Shown here: one piece after another, positions 9,659-16,998 of the stretch
How the letters are laid out: the number at the start of each line of letters is the position of its first letter
Position numbering within the stretch: the first letter of the stretch is position 1
NCBI RefSeq assembly: GCF_014647215.1
Contig: NZ_BMOT01000013.1
Coordinates: 16,006 to 80,005, forward strand
Length of the DNA: 64,000 nucleotides
Direction: 5' to 3'
Source of the DNA: Shewanella aestuarii
Lineage (GTDB): Bacteria > Pseudomonadota > Gammaproteobacteria > Enterobacterales > Shewanellaceae
Notes under the pieces: model-generated
Database searches by the model: none
What the model saw: only the letters and a program-made list of their open reading frames with translations
What the model was told of the DNA's origin: nothing
Made by a program: the position numbers and the translations under genes

Positions 9659-9880
9659 TGTTCCTTAATGATTATTCGGGGAATAAAACGCGCGAATAAT
9701 ACGCTATAAGTCGTTTGTTTGACGAGCCATTTATAGCTAAGTAAATATAAAATAAGGCTTATATGGCAATAATCAGCGGATATGGCCGATTTATCGAGTT
9801 GCTGGGTATTATGGCCACCCGCTACGGGTTATAAAATAGCGGGGGCTTCGACTAAATCAATAGGCTAATTATGGATGCCG

Positions 9881-11044
9881 TTACCAAGCCATCTCTAAAA
9901 TTTTGCGGCTCATGGCTAAATCCACTTTGCCTGTTTCAGACAAGGCGGTCATACCGTGCGCTTCTAGCGCATTAATAACCGTCTCGATTTGTGCCTTTTC
10001 AACACCATGATCACGTAGGCGTGTTTTTAAGCCAACCTGTTGGAAGAAAGCTTCAGTTTTAACAATGGCTTGCTCAACACGGCTGTCGTCATCACCTGCA
10101 GTAATGTCCCATACACGCTCTGCATATTGCAGTAATTTAGCCTGTTTTTGTGTTTTCAATACCCGCCAAACTGACGGCAACACCACGGCTAAGGTTTGTG
10201 CATGGTCAATATTGAAGATGGCTGTTAATTCATGGCCAATCATGTGGGTCGTCCAATCAAATGGCACCCCAACACCAATCATACCGTTCAAGGCGGATGT
10301 TGCGCTCCACATTAAGTTAGCGCGAGCTTCATAGTTAGTCGGTTCGGCAATGGTAATGGGGCCAATCTCAATTAAGGTACGCATGATGCCTTCCGCTGTG
10401 CGGTCCTGAACTCGCGCATCAACCGGATACGTTGCGTATTGCTCAAGTACATGGACAAACGCATCAACAACCCCATTTGCGACTTGAATTTGCGGCAGGC
10501 TAAAGGTGAGCTCTGGGTCTAGCATGGCAAATGTTGGATATACATTTGGATGGTTTACGGGGAACTTACCGCCCTGATAGCTAACAACGGCAAAGGCATT
10601 CATTTCTGAACCCGTAGCAGGCAAGGTGGCGATGACGCCAAGCGGGATCACTTTATCTTCCGCTACAGGAACAGGGGCAAAACCATGATGAAGCAGGCTA
10701 GTGGTATCACCATCAAACTGAGTGGCTAGGGCTATAAATTTGCTGCCGTCCATGACAGAGCCACCACCCACAGCAAGAATAAAATCGATGTTTTGTTTAC
10801 GCGCAACCTCAACGGCTTGCATTAAGGTATCGTATTTAGGGTTAGCCTCAATACCACCAAATTCAATCACAGTACGCTTGCCAAGCGCCGCTTTTACTTT
10901 GTCTAGCGTGCCAAAACGGACAACGCTACCGCCGCCATAAGTGATCAGCACTTTGGCATTAGCGGGTACCAGTTGATCTAATTCAGCAATACGGTCTTTA
11001 CCAAAAACAACATGGGTAGGGTTACGGTAATTAAAGTTCAGCAT
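9881..11044 (-). CDS. yqhD: NADPH-dependent iron-type alcohol dehydrogenase / aldehyde reductase YqhD
   Basis: A 387-residue group III alcohol dehydrogenase nearly collinear with E. coli YqhD, which reduces short-chain and toxic aldehydes with NADPH. Nucleotide-binding GGGS motifs are at residues 37-40 and 93-96 (GGGSVMDGSKF). The family metal ligands can be seen as the Asp and His of VVDAFVHVLEQY and the His residues of GHELTAIFNIDHAQT. It is divergent from an AraC-type gene that matches YqhC, its known activator in E. coli. Induction by aldehydes through that regulator is therefore likely. Confidence 0.93.
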   Translation of the reverse strand: MLNFNYRNPTHVVFGKDRIAELDQLVPANAKVLITYGGGSVVRFGTLDKVKAALGKRTVIEFGGIEANPKYDTLMQAVEVARKQNIDFILAVGGGSVMDGSKFIALATQFDGDTTSLLHHGFAPVPVAEDKVIPLGVIATLPATGSEMNAFAVVSYQGGKFPVNHPNVYPTFAMLDPELTFSLPQIQVANGVVDAFVHVLEQYATYPVDARVQDRTAEGIMRTLIEIGPITIAEPTNYEARANLMWSATSALNGMIGVGVPFDWTTHMIGHELTAIFNIDHAQTLAVVLPSVWRVLKTQKQAKLLQYAERVWDITAGDDDSRVEQAIVKTEAFFQQVGLKTRLRDHGVEKAQIETVINALEAHGMTALSETGKVDLAMSRKILEMAW

Positions 11045-11204
11045 AGAGGTGTCACCTTATTTGTCGCACCAGCTACTGGTAGCTGTGCATGAAGTTAAGC
11101 GGTTTTTCGTGATGCGATAAGTGCCTTGCCATCACAATGAAATTTGATGGAACGATCATAAACATCTGCCACAAAATAAACAGACACATAACTCTTGTAG
11201 TTGT

Positions 11205-11220
11205 GCCTATTCCTGCCTAT
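11205..11220. promoter_or_regulatory. Direct repeat in yqhD-yqhC divergent promoter, possible YqhC site
   Basis: GCCTAT occurs twice, at 11205-11210 and 11215-11220, ten bases apart and therefore on the same helical face. It sits in the 268-base divergent region between yqhD and yqhC. AraC-family activators bind direct repeats next to their target promoter. The motif is seen; the binding is inference. Confidence 0.35.
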
Positions 11221-11312
11221 TTTTACTTTAAATGGCGTTTTAATTGCCTTTTTTGATGCACTTTTCTGCTTTAGTGGTAGCATTGTTGCAAAGTGTTTAA
11301 CGAGTGATAGCA

Positions 11313-12182
11313 ATGACAGATATCGCAACATTAATGGCGGCATTAGCACCAAAAGAAGGTGTCAACCCAACTCATTTAGCAGGTGTGCATGTATTTAGAG
11401 GGTCGCAATATGGCGCACGCGGGCCTATGTGCTATTCACAGGGGATGCTATTTGTCGGGCAAGGCAAAAAGCGCCTGTATTTGGATGAGCAAACATTCGA
11501 TTACGACAGCCAAAATGCATTAGTGATGACAGTGCCTTTACCAGTAGAGTGTGAAACCTTTGCCAGTGAGCAAGAGCCGGTTTTGGTGTTAATGGTTGAT
11601 ATCGATTTAGTGCAGTTGAATCATATTATTCGCTTGATGGATGAGCATAATCAAATACCCAAAGATTTGAATGAGTCACGTCAATCGGGATATTTTGTGG
11701 CACCGACCACAGAAGAGATGGATTGCAGTGTGTTTAGGTTGCTGCAAGCTTTACAATCGCCACTCGAAGCTAAAGTGATGGGCGAAGCATTAGTGCTTGA
11801 GCTGTTATATCGTTTACTTGATAGCCCAAATGCCGCGCCTTTATACGCGTTATCGCTTAGCCATACGCGGTTATCTCGGGTTGAAAAAGCCCTAAGTTAT
11901 ATTCATCGACATTATGGTGAGTCAGTTGAGGTAGATACCTTAGCAAGCTTAGTGAACATGAGTCCATCCGCATTTCATCGCTGCTTTAAAGAGGTGACAG
12001 CCTCTTCGCCGATCCAGTATTTGAAGAAAATTAGATTAACACGCGCCAAAGAATTGCTTCAGGCCCAACGATTAAAAGTAAAAGACGTTGCCATTCAAGT
12101 TGGCTACGAAAGCAGTGCGCAATTTAGCCGCGAGTTTAAACGTTACTTTGACCAAAGCCCCGGCGATTGTGCTCGCCAATAA
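11313..12182 (+). CDS. yqhC: AraC-family transcriptional regulator, YqhC-like
   Basis: A 289-residue regulator with an N-terminal AraC_N ligand/effector domain (about residues 20-165) and a C-terminal pair of helix-turn-helix motifs (about 190-285: VDTLASLVNMSPSAFHRCFKEV and VKDVAIQVGYESSAQFSREFKRYF). The segment VMTVPLPVECETFAS closely parallels E. coli YqhC, which senses electrophilic aldehydes and activates yqhD. The divergent yqhD gene supports that role. The frame could start at 11304 (MIA), but ATG at 11313 is the better candidate. Confidence 0.87.
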   Translation: MTDIATLMAALAPKEGVNPTHLAGVHVFRGSQYGARGPMCYSQGMLFVGQGKKRLYLDEQTFDYDSQNALVMTVPLPVECETFASEQEPVLVLMVDIDLVQLNHIIRLMDEHNQIPKDLNESRQSGYFVAPTTEEMDCSVFRLLQALQSPLEAKVMGEALVLELLYRLLDSPNAAPLYALSLSHTRLSRVEKALSYIHRHYGESVEVDTLASLVNMSPSAFHRCFKEVTASSPIQYLKKIRLTRAKELLQAQRLKVKDVAIQVGYESSAQFSREFKRYFDQSPGDCARQ

Positions 12183-12201
12183 CAGACATAAGGCTACAAT
12201 A

Positions 12202-12516
12202 ATGATCCCAACCAGCATCACTTTTTTTGAATACTTAACCCCGCTGGTGGCCAGCGGCGCCAAAACCATCACCATTCGTGATGCGTCAGAAAATCACTAT
12301 GTACCTGGTACTCAAGTGGAAGTATTTACCCTTGAAACCCATCAAAAGGTGTGTGACATCACCATTCTATCGGTTGAGCCTTTGGCCTTTGATGACATTA
12401 ATGAGTTTCATGCTGAGCAAGAAAGCCTGCCTTTAGATGAATTGAAACAGATTATTCAACAGGTTTATCCAAACCAGCAATCTTTATTTATGATTTCATT
12501 TGAGCTGGTTAAGTGA
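12202..12516 (+). CDS. yqfB: ASCH-domain N4-acetylcytidine amidohydrolase (YqfB)
   Basis: A 104-residue ASCH-fold protein. The start ITFFEYLTPLVASGAKTITIRD, the HAEQESLPLDELKQ segment and the YPNQQSLFMISFEL end follow E. coli YqfB (103 residues), which hydrolyses N4-acetylcytidine to cytidine and acetate. The Lys in GAKTITIRD and the Glu in HAEQE match residues expected of the active site. The reading frame runs upstream to 12088 inside yqhC, but ATG at 12202 fits the family, lies 19 bases after the yqhC stop and has AAGG upstream. Confidence 0.88.
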   Translation: MIPTSITFFEYLTPLVASGAKTITIRDASENHYVPGTQVEVFTLETHQKVCDITILSVEPLAFDDINEFHAEQESLPLDELKQIIQQVYPNQQSLFMISFELVK

Positions 12517-12640
12517 GTGGGTTGGTGCCCAATCTGAGCCAAATGTTGTGCGGTCATATTCATATTTACCTTGAACCCACAAAATGCTGAACTGCAAGCA
12601 CTCTGATTAGTATAACTAGCCCAATACTTCATCGGTACTT

Positions 12641-12786
12641 ATTGCCTGCCGCAGGCCTTAGTGCAGATAATCCAGCGAGACGCCGCAAGCACATCCTTGT
12701 GAGCTTAACCAAAACATCCTTGTTTTGGATACTCGCTGGCTCATCTGCACCTGAATTTTTGTTTCTTCGATTTAGCTTCATTGATG
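12641..12786 (+). repeat. Palindromic repeat family, full copy A
   Basis: About 145 bases with nested symmetry. The edge is ATTGCCTGCCGCAGGC (12641-12656). Outer arms GTGCAGATAATCCAGCGAG (12661-12679) and CTCGCTGGCTCATCTGCAC (12732-12750) are inverted with 17 of 19 matches. Inside are two hairpins, one of them CCAAAAC...GTTTTGG, whose loops share the direct repeat ACATCCTTGT. A right flank ending in TTCTTCGATTTAG is shared with the copies near 13.65 and 15.2 kb. No open reading frame of note; behaves like a MITE- or REP-type element. The remaining bases from 12517 to 12640 show nothing recognisable. Confidence 0.75.
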
Positions 12787-12819
12787 ATTGTGGGAAAAAT
12801 CGATATAAAACAAGAACGG

Positions 12820-13368
12820 TCAACCTTTAGATAATTGATTTTGTGTTTCCAAAATACACTGCGGTACAAATAATTTCTTAACACTGTCAGGATTGGTTTT
12901 AATTTCGTGGATCATCGACGAAGTTAAATTTGGGGTACTTATAGAATTGTGAAACTCAGATTTTAGACGCGCCTCATAAACGGATGACATTTCTAAACCC
13001 TGCTCATTCAACCTTGACTTAATTCTACCGATCCCACGGCTAATAACTTCACCCTCATTAAAATTTAAAACATATTTATCAATGATAATTAACCATGAAG
13101 TATCACAACCAAAAGCGATGTCAGCTGTCGTTGGGTACTGAATATAATTTTCAGACCTAGGATCCGATTTGTCTAGTGTGAGGATAACTGATTGTGAGTC
13201 TTTAGTGTTGCCACTCGGAATACTGACACTAGTCATACTAGAATCTACTCGACAGATCTTATTCCATGAAATACAAGAGTTACCACATGGCTGTCCCTTT
13301 TTACAGTTTTTGGCTTCTGCTTGTAGGGATATAAAAAAGCTCAAAATAACTAGAAATATATACTTCAC
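12820..13368 (-). CDS. Secreted hypothetical protein with Cys-rich N-terminal motif
   Basis: A 182-residue protein, not recognised as a named family. It has a clear signal peptide (MKYIFLVILSFFISLQAEA, cleaved before KNC). Directly after the cleavage site is a compact Cys motif, CKKGQPCGNSCISWNKIC, with four Cys that could form two disulfides. The rest is a mixed alpha/beta region with two further Cys (near FGCDTSW and VPQCILE). It stands alone between palindromic repeats in a gene-poor pocket. A periplasmic or extracellular location is supported; function is unknown. Confidence 0.65.
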   Translation of the reverse strand: MKYIFLVILSFFISLQAEAKNCKKGQPCGNSCISWNKICRVDSSMTSVSIPSGNTKDSQSVILTLDKSDPRSENYIQYPTTADIAFGCDTSWLIIIDKYVLNFNEGEVISRGIGRIKSRLNEQGLEMSSVYEARLKSEFHNSISTPNLTSSMIHEIKTNPDSVKKLFVPQCILETQNQLSKG

Positions 13369-13423
13369 AAACTAATCCTTTAGTTATTTAGTAATGAATA
13401 ATGAATCGTAAACTCAAAATCAG

Positions 13424-13535
13424 TGGGGCAGAGTAAATTTTATGGGGAAGCCTGTTCGGCACATGCTATTGAATTGCTTCTTCCCTAAATGGCGTGCTCG
13501 ATGATTGTGTTCGAGATTACCCAACTCTGTCCTTA
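13424..13535. repeat. MITE-like inverted-repeat block
   Basis: The ends GGCAGAGT (13427-13434) and ACTCTGTCC (13524-13532) are inverted, with one mismatch. GGGAA near 13445 and TTCCC at 13481-13485 form a second inner inverted pair. The block is about 110 bases and non-coding. The layout is like a miniature inverted-repeat element; no convincing target duplication was seen. Confidence 0.5.
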
Positions 13536-13635
13536 AGTTTGTACAATCCAACCTAGTTTGTACTTTAAATTCAATGTCTTACTTTGTTTTTTTTTGCTAG
13601 TTAAGTCACACTAGGCTTTAACTGTAATCTAACCC

Positions 13636-13690
13636 ATTGTCTGCCGCTGGCTCATCTGCAGCTTACATTTTTCTCTTCGATTTGATTCTA
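13636..13690 (+). repeat. Palindromic repeat family, internally deleted copy B
   Basis: ATTGTCTGCCGCTGGC matches the left edge of copy A and runs directly into GCTGGCTCATCTGCA (13646-13660) and TCTTCGATTT, which match the right end of copy A. The 85-base palindromic core is absent, so this looks like a deletion between the similar CTGCCGC-GGC and CGCTGGC segments. Confidence 0.65.
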
Positions 13691-13778
13691 AGTACTTCTA
13701 TGGGTAACAGCCAAACCCTCAAGGCTTTATTACCAATGCAGCCTAATCGAAGACATAAATTATTAGGTGTAAGCGCGG

Positions 13779-13844
13779 CTGTGACCGTCGATGGCATGGA
13801 TGCCATCGTTGAGCTTACAGGGACGTACTTGCAGCGTGTCACAG
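13779..13844 (+). repeat. REP-like palindromic element
   Basis: Outer arms CTGTGAC (13779-13785) and GTCACAG (13838-13844) are perfectly inverted. An inner hairpin GATGGCAT-GG-ATGCCATC occupies 13790-13807, and TACAGGGACGTA follows. This layout resembles interspersed REP-type repeats of gammaproteobacteria with a 'GGATG...ACAGGGACGTA' signature. A single copy was noticed in this window. Confidence 0.6.
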
Positions 13845-14181
13845 AAGTGTTTACACATAAGCCTGCCCCTTCACATGGTCAGTGATGTTATTGACATCAC
13901 ACTGACATTTCCCCTATTCCTAAGGGTAAGATGTGAAAGTTCGACCCTTTTCAAACCGAATACTTGAGCATTCAAACGCTTAGTTAATACACTGGCGGCG
14001 CTATGTTTGGTTCGAGGCTATATCTCTATTCGCTGTGCCTAACGTTAAAACTTTTAAAGTTATGCAAATTGACTAAGACCTCTTATAGTTAAGTGTGATC
14101 ATGATTGGATAAGTTCGCTAACGGCTGAATAATCGCTGCAGCATGGCTTATGTCCACCATCATTTAGAGGTCAATAATAAA

Positions 14182-15048
14182 ATGATTAATGAGAGCAATC
14201 AGCTCTTCCCACAACCGCATATGTTAAGATTTGCGAACCTAATGGCTAAGTGCTTAAGCGCTATCAGCTTGATTGTACTATTTTGCTTTGTGAACAACAT
14301 ACAAGCCAAAGAGCTTGAAGTCGGTGTTAGCTTTTCAATTGCCCCTTATGTCATTCAAGAAACTAACAGTGGTCTAGAACTCGAATTGCTTAAAAGCGCG
14401 CTTGCCGTTAAAGGTCATAGCGTCAACATACAACACCTTCCCCTTGCACGTACCTTTCATGCACTCAAAGAAGGCAAACTAGATGGCATCATTAATACTA
14501 AACAAAACATGCTCGAAGGCGTGTTTTATTCAGATGTGGTGATCAGTTTTCAAAATTGTGCAATTAGTCTTAAAGACAAGCATTTCAACATCGAGACAGT
14601 TTCCGATTTACAAGACAAAAGTATTGTTGCCTTTCAACGGGCCTCTATACTTTTAGGCAAAGACTTCACTAATATGGCCAAAAATAACCGCCAATATAGC
14701 GAGCAGGCGAAGCAAATAATACAAGTGAAAATGCTGATGAAACAGAGAATGGATGTGGCCGTGATGGATAAGAATATCTTTATTTATTACCTCAGACAGT
14801 CCTATCTCACTGGCAAGCTCACTAAAGAAGAAGTAGAGCAAGAGGTGATTTGTCATAAAGTTTTCCCACCTACGGCTTACCGATTTGCATTTTTACATGC
14901 CGATATTCGCGATGACTTTAATTTTGGCCTAGCACAAATAAAACAAGACGGTACTCGACTCGCCATTGAGAACAAATACCAGCAAATGCTATCGCTCACC
15001 TTAGATGACAATGTCACCATACGTTTAGCTAACTACCCCGGCCAATAG
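14182..15048 (+). CDS. Periplasmic solute-binding protein, family 3 (orphan)
   Basis: A 288-residue exported protein with an N-terminal hydrophobic signal (about LSAISLIVLFCFVNNIQA) followed by a type-3 extracellular solute-binding fold: VGVSFSIAPYVIQETNSGLELEL, then LKEGKLDGIIN, with a second lobe from about residue 110. Such proteins bind amino acids or similar small molecules. No ABC permease or ATPase is nearby, so it may be a stand-alone sensor-type binding protein. The frame opens at 14143, but ATG at 14182 has AGAGG upstream; 14221 is a further possibility. Confidence 0.75.
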   Translation: MINESNQLFPQPHMLRFANLMAKCLSAISLIVLFCFVNNIQAKELEVGVSFSIAPYVIQETNSGLELELLKSALAVKGHSVNIQHLPLARTFHALKEGKLDGIINTKQNMLEGVFYSDVVISFQNCAISLKDKHFNIETVSDLQDKSIVAFQRASILLGKDFTNMAKNNRQYSEQAKQIIQVKMLMKQRMDVAVMDKNIFIYYLRQSYLTGKLTKEEVEQEVICHKVFPPTAYRFAFLHADIRDDFNFGLAQIKQDGTRLAIENKYQQMLSLTLDDNVTIRLANYPGQ

Positions 15049-15558
15049 CGGCAAAAATCGAGATCTAAGGGTTAGTTAATAGTTAGCTGTCAAAGTACAC
15101 GTTACCGATGCTGGGCTGCTTAAAGAGGACTTACGTGCAGATAATCCAGTGTGACGCAGGCTATTCGACTCCATGTGGGCTTAACCCAAACCTCCATGCT
15201 TTGAATCTTGCAGGCTTATCTGCAGCTAAAATCTAGCCTGTTCGATTTAGTATCATTGGTAACATGTATTTAAAGATGACCAGCTTTATTTAACCTGAAA
15301 CCATCGCGAAAAGGCCGTGAGTTTGGCTGGTGAAGGGATAATCCAGCGATGAAGCTTCGCTCAATATATTAATCGTTACTAAAACATGACCTGCTTAACA
15401 AATAGGCATTAAAAATCCTGTTAGTTTATGTATTCATTGCTTACCTCACATTTTATCTATACCTAAAGTGGTATTTTCAGGTTCCGCTTATGGAATATGT
15501 TTTTTTACTGCTTTGTAATCAATGATTTTGCATTCAAGCTTTGCTCACTAGGATTTTT
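15049..15558. other. Intergenic region with repeat copy C
   Basis: A 510-base gap between the binding-protein gene and the HemN-like gene. It holds repeat copy C (15131-15262). A 13-base match to the left arm of the repeat, GATAATCCAGCGA, lies at 15337-15349 and may be a fourth remnant. The AT-rich end (15360-15558) presumably carries the promoter of the HemN-like gene, but no convincing -35/-10 pair is assigned. Confidence 0.6.
15131..15262 (+). repeat. Palindromic repeat family, diverged copy C
   Basis: Left arm GTGCAGATAATCCAG (15135-15149) and right arm CAGGCTTATCTGCAG (15211-15225) are inverted with 12 of 15 matches. The core keeps the doubled motif seen in copy A, here CTCCATG twice, around GGGCTTAACCCAAA. 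The right flank TTCGATTTAG followed by TCATTG matches copy A. Same orientation as copies A and B. Confidence 0.7.
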
Positions 15559-16896
15559 ATGTCTTCAATTATTCAATCAACATCGGACGCGTTGATTGCG
15601 CCTTATCAGTCAAATATTACTGTGCCAAATTGGATGGTGAGTTCGATGGAAAAGGTCATGCAGTTTTATGTCGATAAAAACCTGCGCTTAGATACGATTT
15701 CCACAGACCGTATGCCCAAGCCTGTTGAAGGGCGCAAGTACATGTTGTACGCGCATATTCCGTTTTGCCATACCTTGTGCTCATTTTGTACCTTTCATCG
15801 TTTTTTATTCCGTGAAGACAAAGCGCGTGAATATTTTGTCGCATTGCGCAAAGAAATGCAGATGGCCAAGGATTTAGGTTATCAGTTTGACTCTATGTAC
15901 ATTGGTGGTGGCACAACGACGGTATTAGAAGATGAGCTAGCACGTACTATCGAGCATGCCAAAACCTTGTTTCCTGATATTAAAGAAGTGTCGTGCGAGT
16001 CAGATCCACAGCATTTGGCGAACCCTGAGTTTAGGCAATTGAAAGGCTTAGTGGACAGAATGTCCATTGGCGTACAAAGCTTTGATGACGGCATTTTAAA
16101 AATGACTGATCGTTTAGATAAATTTGGTACGGGTCAGCAAACATTTGACCGCATTATGGCGGCAAAAGAATTGTTTCCCATTATCAATGTGGATTTGATC
16201 TTTGGTTTTAGAGGTCAAACCGATGACGTTATTCAAGCGGATCTTGAGATGGCATCAAAGTTAGACCCAAGGCAAATTACAACCTATCCGCTGATGATCA
16301 CCCATCAAACCCGTAAAAGTGTTAAGGGTACACTGGCCGCACCCCATGGCGAAATGATTAATCAATATCGCCAAATTTTGAATAAGTTGACGGGGCAATA
16401 TACCCAATTGTCAGCCTGGGCTTTTGGTAAAACCAATGATGAAGGGTTTGACGAGTACGTTATTGATCATGATGAATATTTGGGTGTTGGTTCTGGATCA
16501 TTTAGCTTTTTAAATGACACCTTATATGTGAATACTTTTTCATTAAAAAAGTACCAAGAGCGTATCGCCCAAGGGCGTATGGCGGTAGAGCAACAAAAGT
16601 ATTATCACAAGAAAGAAGTGATGCAATATCGTTTCTTATTGGGCATGTTCTCTGGTCGATTATCACGCAAATATTTCCGCGATGAATTTGGGGTGAATTT
16701 AGATACCGCATTATTCAAAGAAATGAGCTCGATGAAGGCCATTGGCGCGATTAAAAACGATCCTGTGCATCCAGACCGTCTGATCGTCACCGATAATGGC
16801 AAAATGATGGGGTTACTAATGATGAAAGAATTTTACTCAGGCATGGATAATGTCAGAGCCCAACTGCGTAAACCATTAACCGAATTAGATATGTAG
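15559..16896 (+). CDS. HemN-like radical SAM protein
   Basis: A 445-residue radical SAM enzyme of the coproporphyrinogen III dehydrogenase (HemN/HutW) superfamily. The [4Fe-4S]/SAM motif is CHTLCSFC near residue 70 in HIPFCHTLCSFCTFHRF, followed by MYIGGGTTTVLE and SIGVQSFDDGIL, both typical of the family. A HemN C-terminal domain follows. True HemN proteins act in anaerobic haem synthesis, while relatives degrade or bind haem, so the reaction is uncertain. The TTG at 15541 is less likely than ATG at 15559, which has AGGA upstream. A terminator follows at 16923. Confidence 0.85.
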   Translation: MSSIIQSTSDALIAPYQSNITVPNWMVSSMEKVMQFYVDKNLRLDTISTDRMPKPVEGRKYMLYAHIPFCHTLCSFCTFHRFLFREDKAREYFVALRKEMQMAKDLGYQFDSMYIGGGTTTVLEDELARTIEHAKTLFPDIKEVSCESDPQHLANPEFRQLKGLVDRMSIGVQSFDDGILKMTDRLDKFGTGQQTFDRIMAAKELFPIINVDLIFGFRGQTDDVIQADLEMASKLDPRQITTYPLMITHQTRKSVKGTLAAPHGEMINQYRQILNKLTGQYTQLSAWAFGKTNDEGFDEYVIDHDEYLGVGSGSFSFLNDTLYVNTFSLKKYQERIAQGRMAVEQQKYYHKKEVMQYRFLLGMFSGRLSRKYFRDEFGVNLDTALFKEMSSMKAIGAIKNDPVHPDRLIVTDNGKMMGLLMMKEFYSGMDNVRAQLRKPLTELDM

Positions 16897-16922
16897 TTTT
16901 TGTGTAGTGATGCTACAAAATT

Positions 16923-16951
16923 AACGGCAACTTAGGTTGCCGTTTTTTTTA
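16923..16951 (+). terminator. Rho-independent terminator after HemN-like gene
   Basis: AACGGCAAC and GTTGCCGTT form a perfect nine-pair stem with a TTAG loop, followed by a run of T. It separates the HemN-like gene from the downstream PfkB kinase gene. Confidence 0.93.
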
Positions 16952-16998
16952 TAAAGGGTAATCTTAAATGACTTCAATTAAGTAATTGTGTATTTATC

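Larger units (their letters stand above)
13369..14181. other. Gene-poor intergenic region carrying three different repeats
   Basis: This 813-base stretch has no convincing gene. It contains a palindromic block at 13424-13535, a shortened repeat copy B at 13636-13690 and a REP-like element at 13779-13844, each listed separately. An 82-codon open frame at 13637-13885 runs through the last two and is judged spurious. The last 240 bases before the binding-protein gene show no clear motif. Confidence 0.7.

Noticed and set aside
9818..9843. Hairpin CCCGCTA...TAGCGGG downstream of yqhD considered as terminator
   Set aside because: It has a 12-base loop and no T tail on either strand, so termination is not supported.
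11095..11352. An 85-codon minus-strand frame in the yqhD-yqhC region
   Set aside because: It overlaps the yqhC start and the presumed promoters; the translation has no family resemblance.
12641..12786. Integron attC site
   Set aside because: The size and fold resemble an attC site, but the required terminal GTTRRRY/RYYYAAC core boxes in the right places and neighbouring gene cassettes were not found.
13637..13885. An 82-codon open frame on the plus strand
   Set aside because: It begins within repeat copy B and ends across the REP-like element. The palindromes explain the sequence, and no signal, domain or ribosome-binding site supports a gene.
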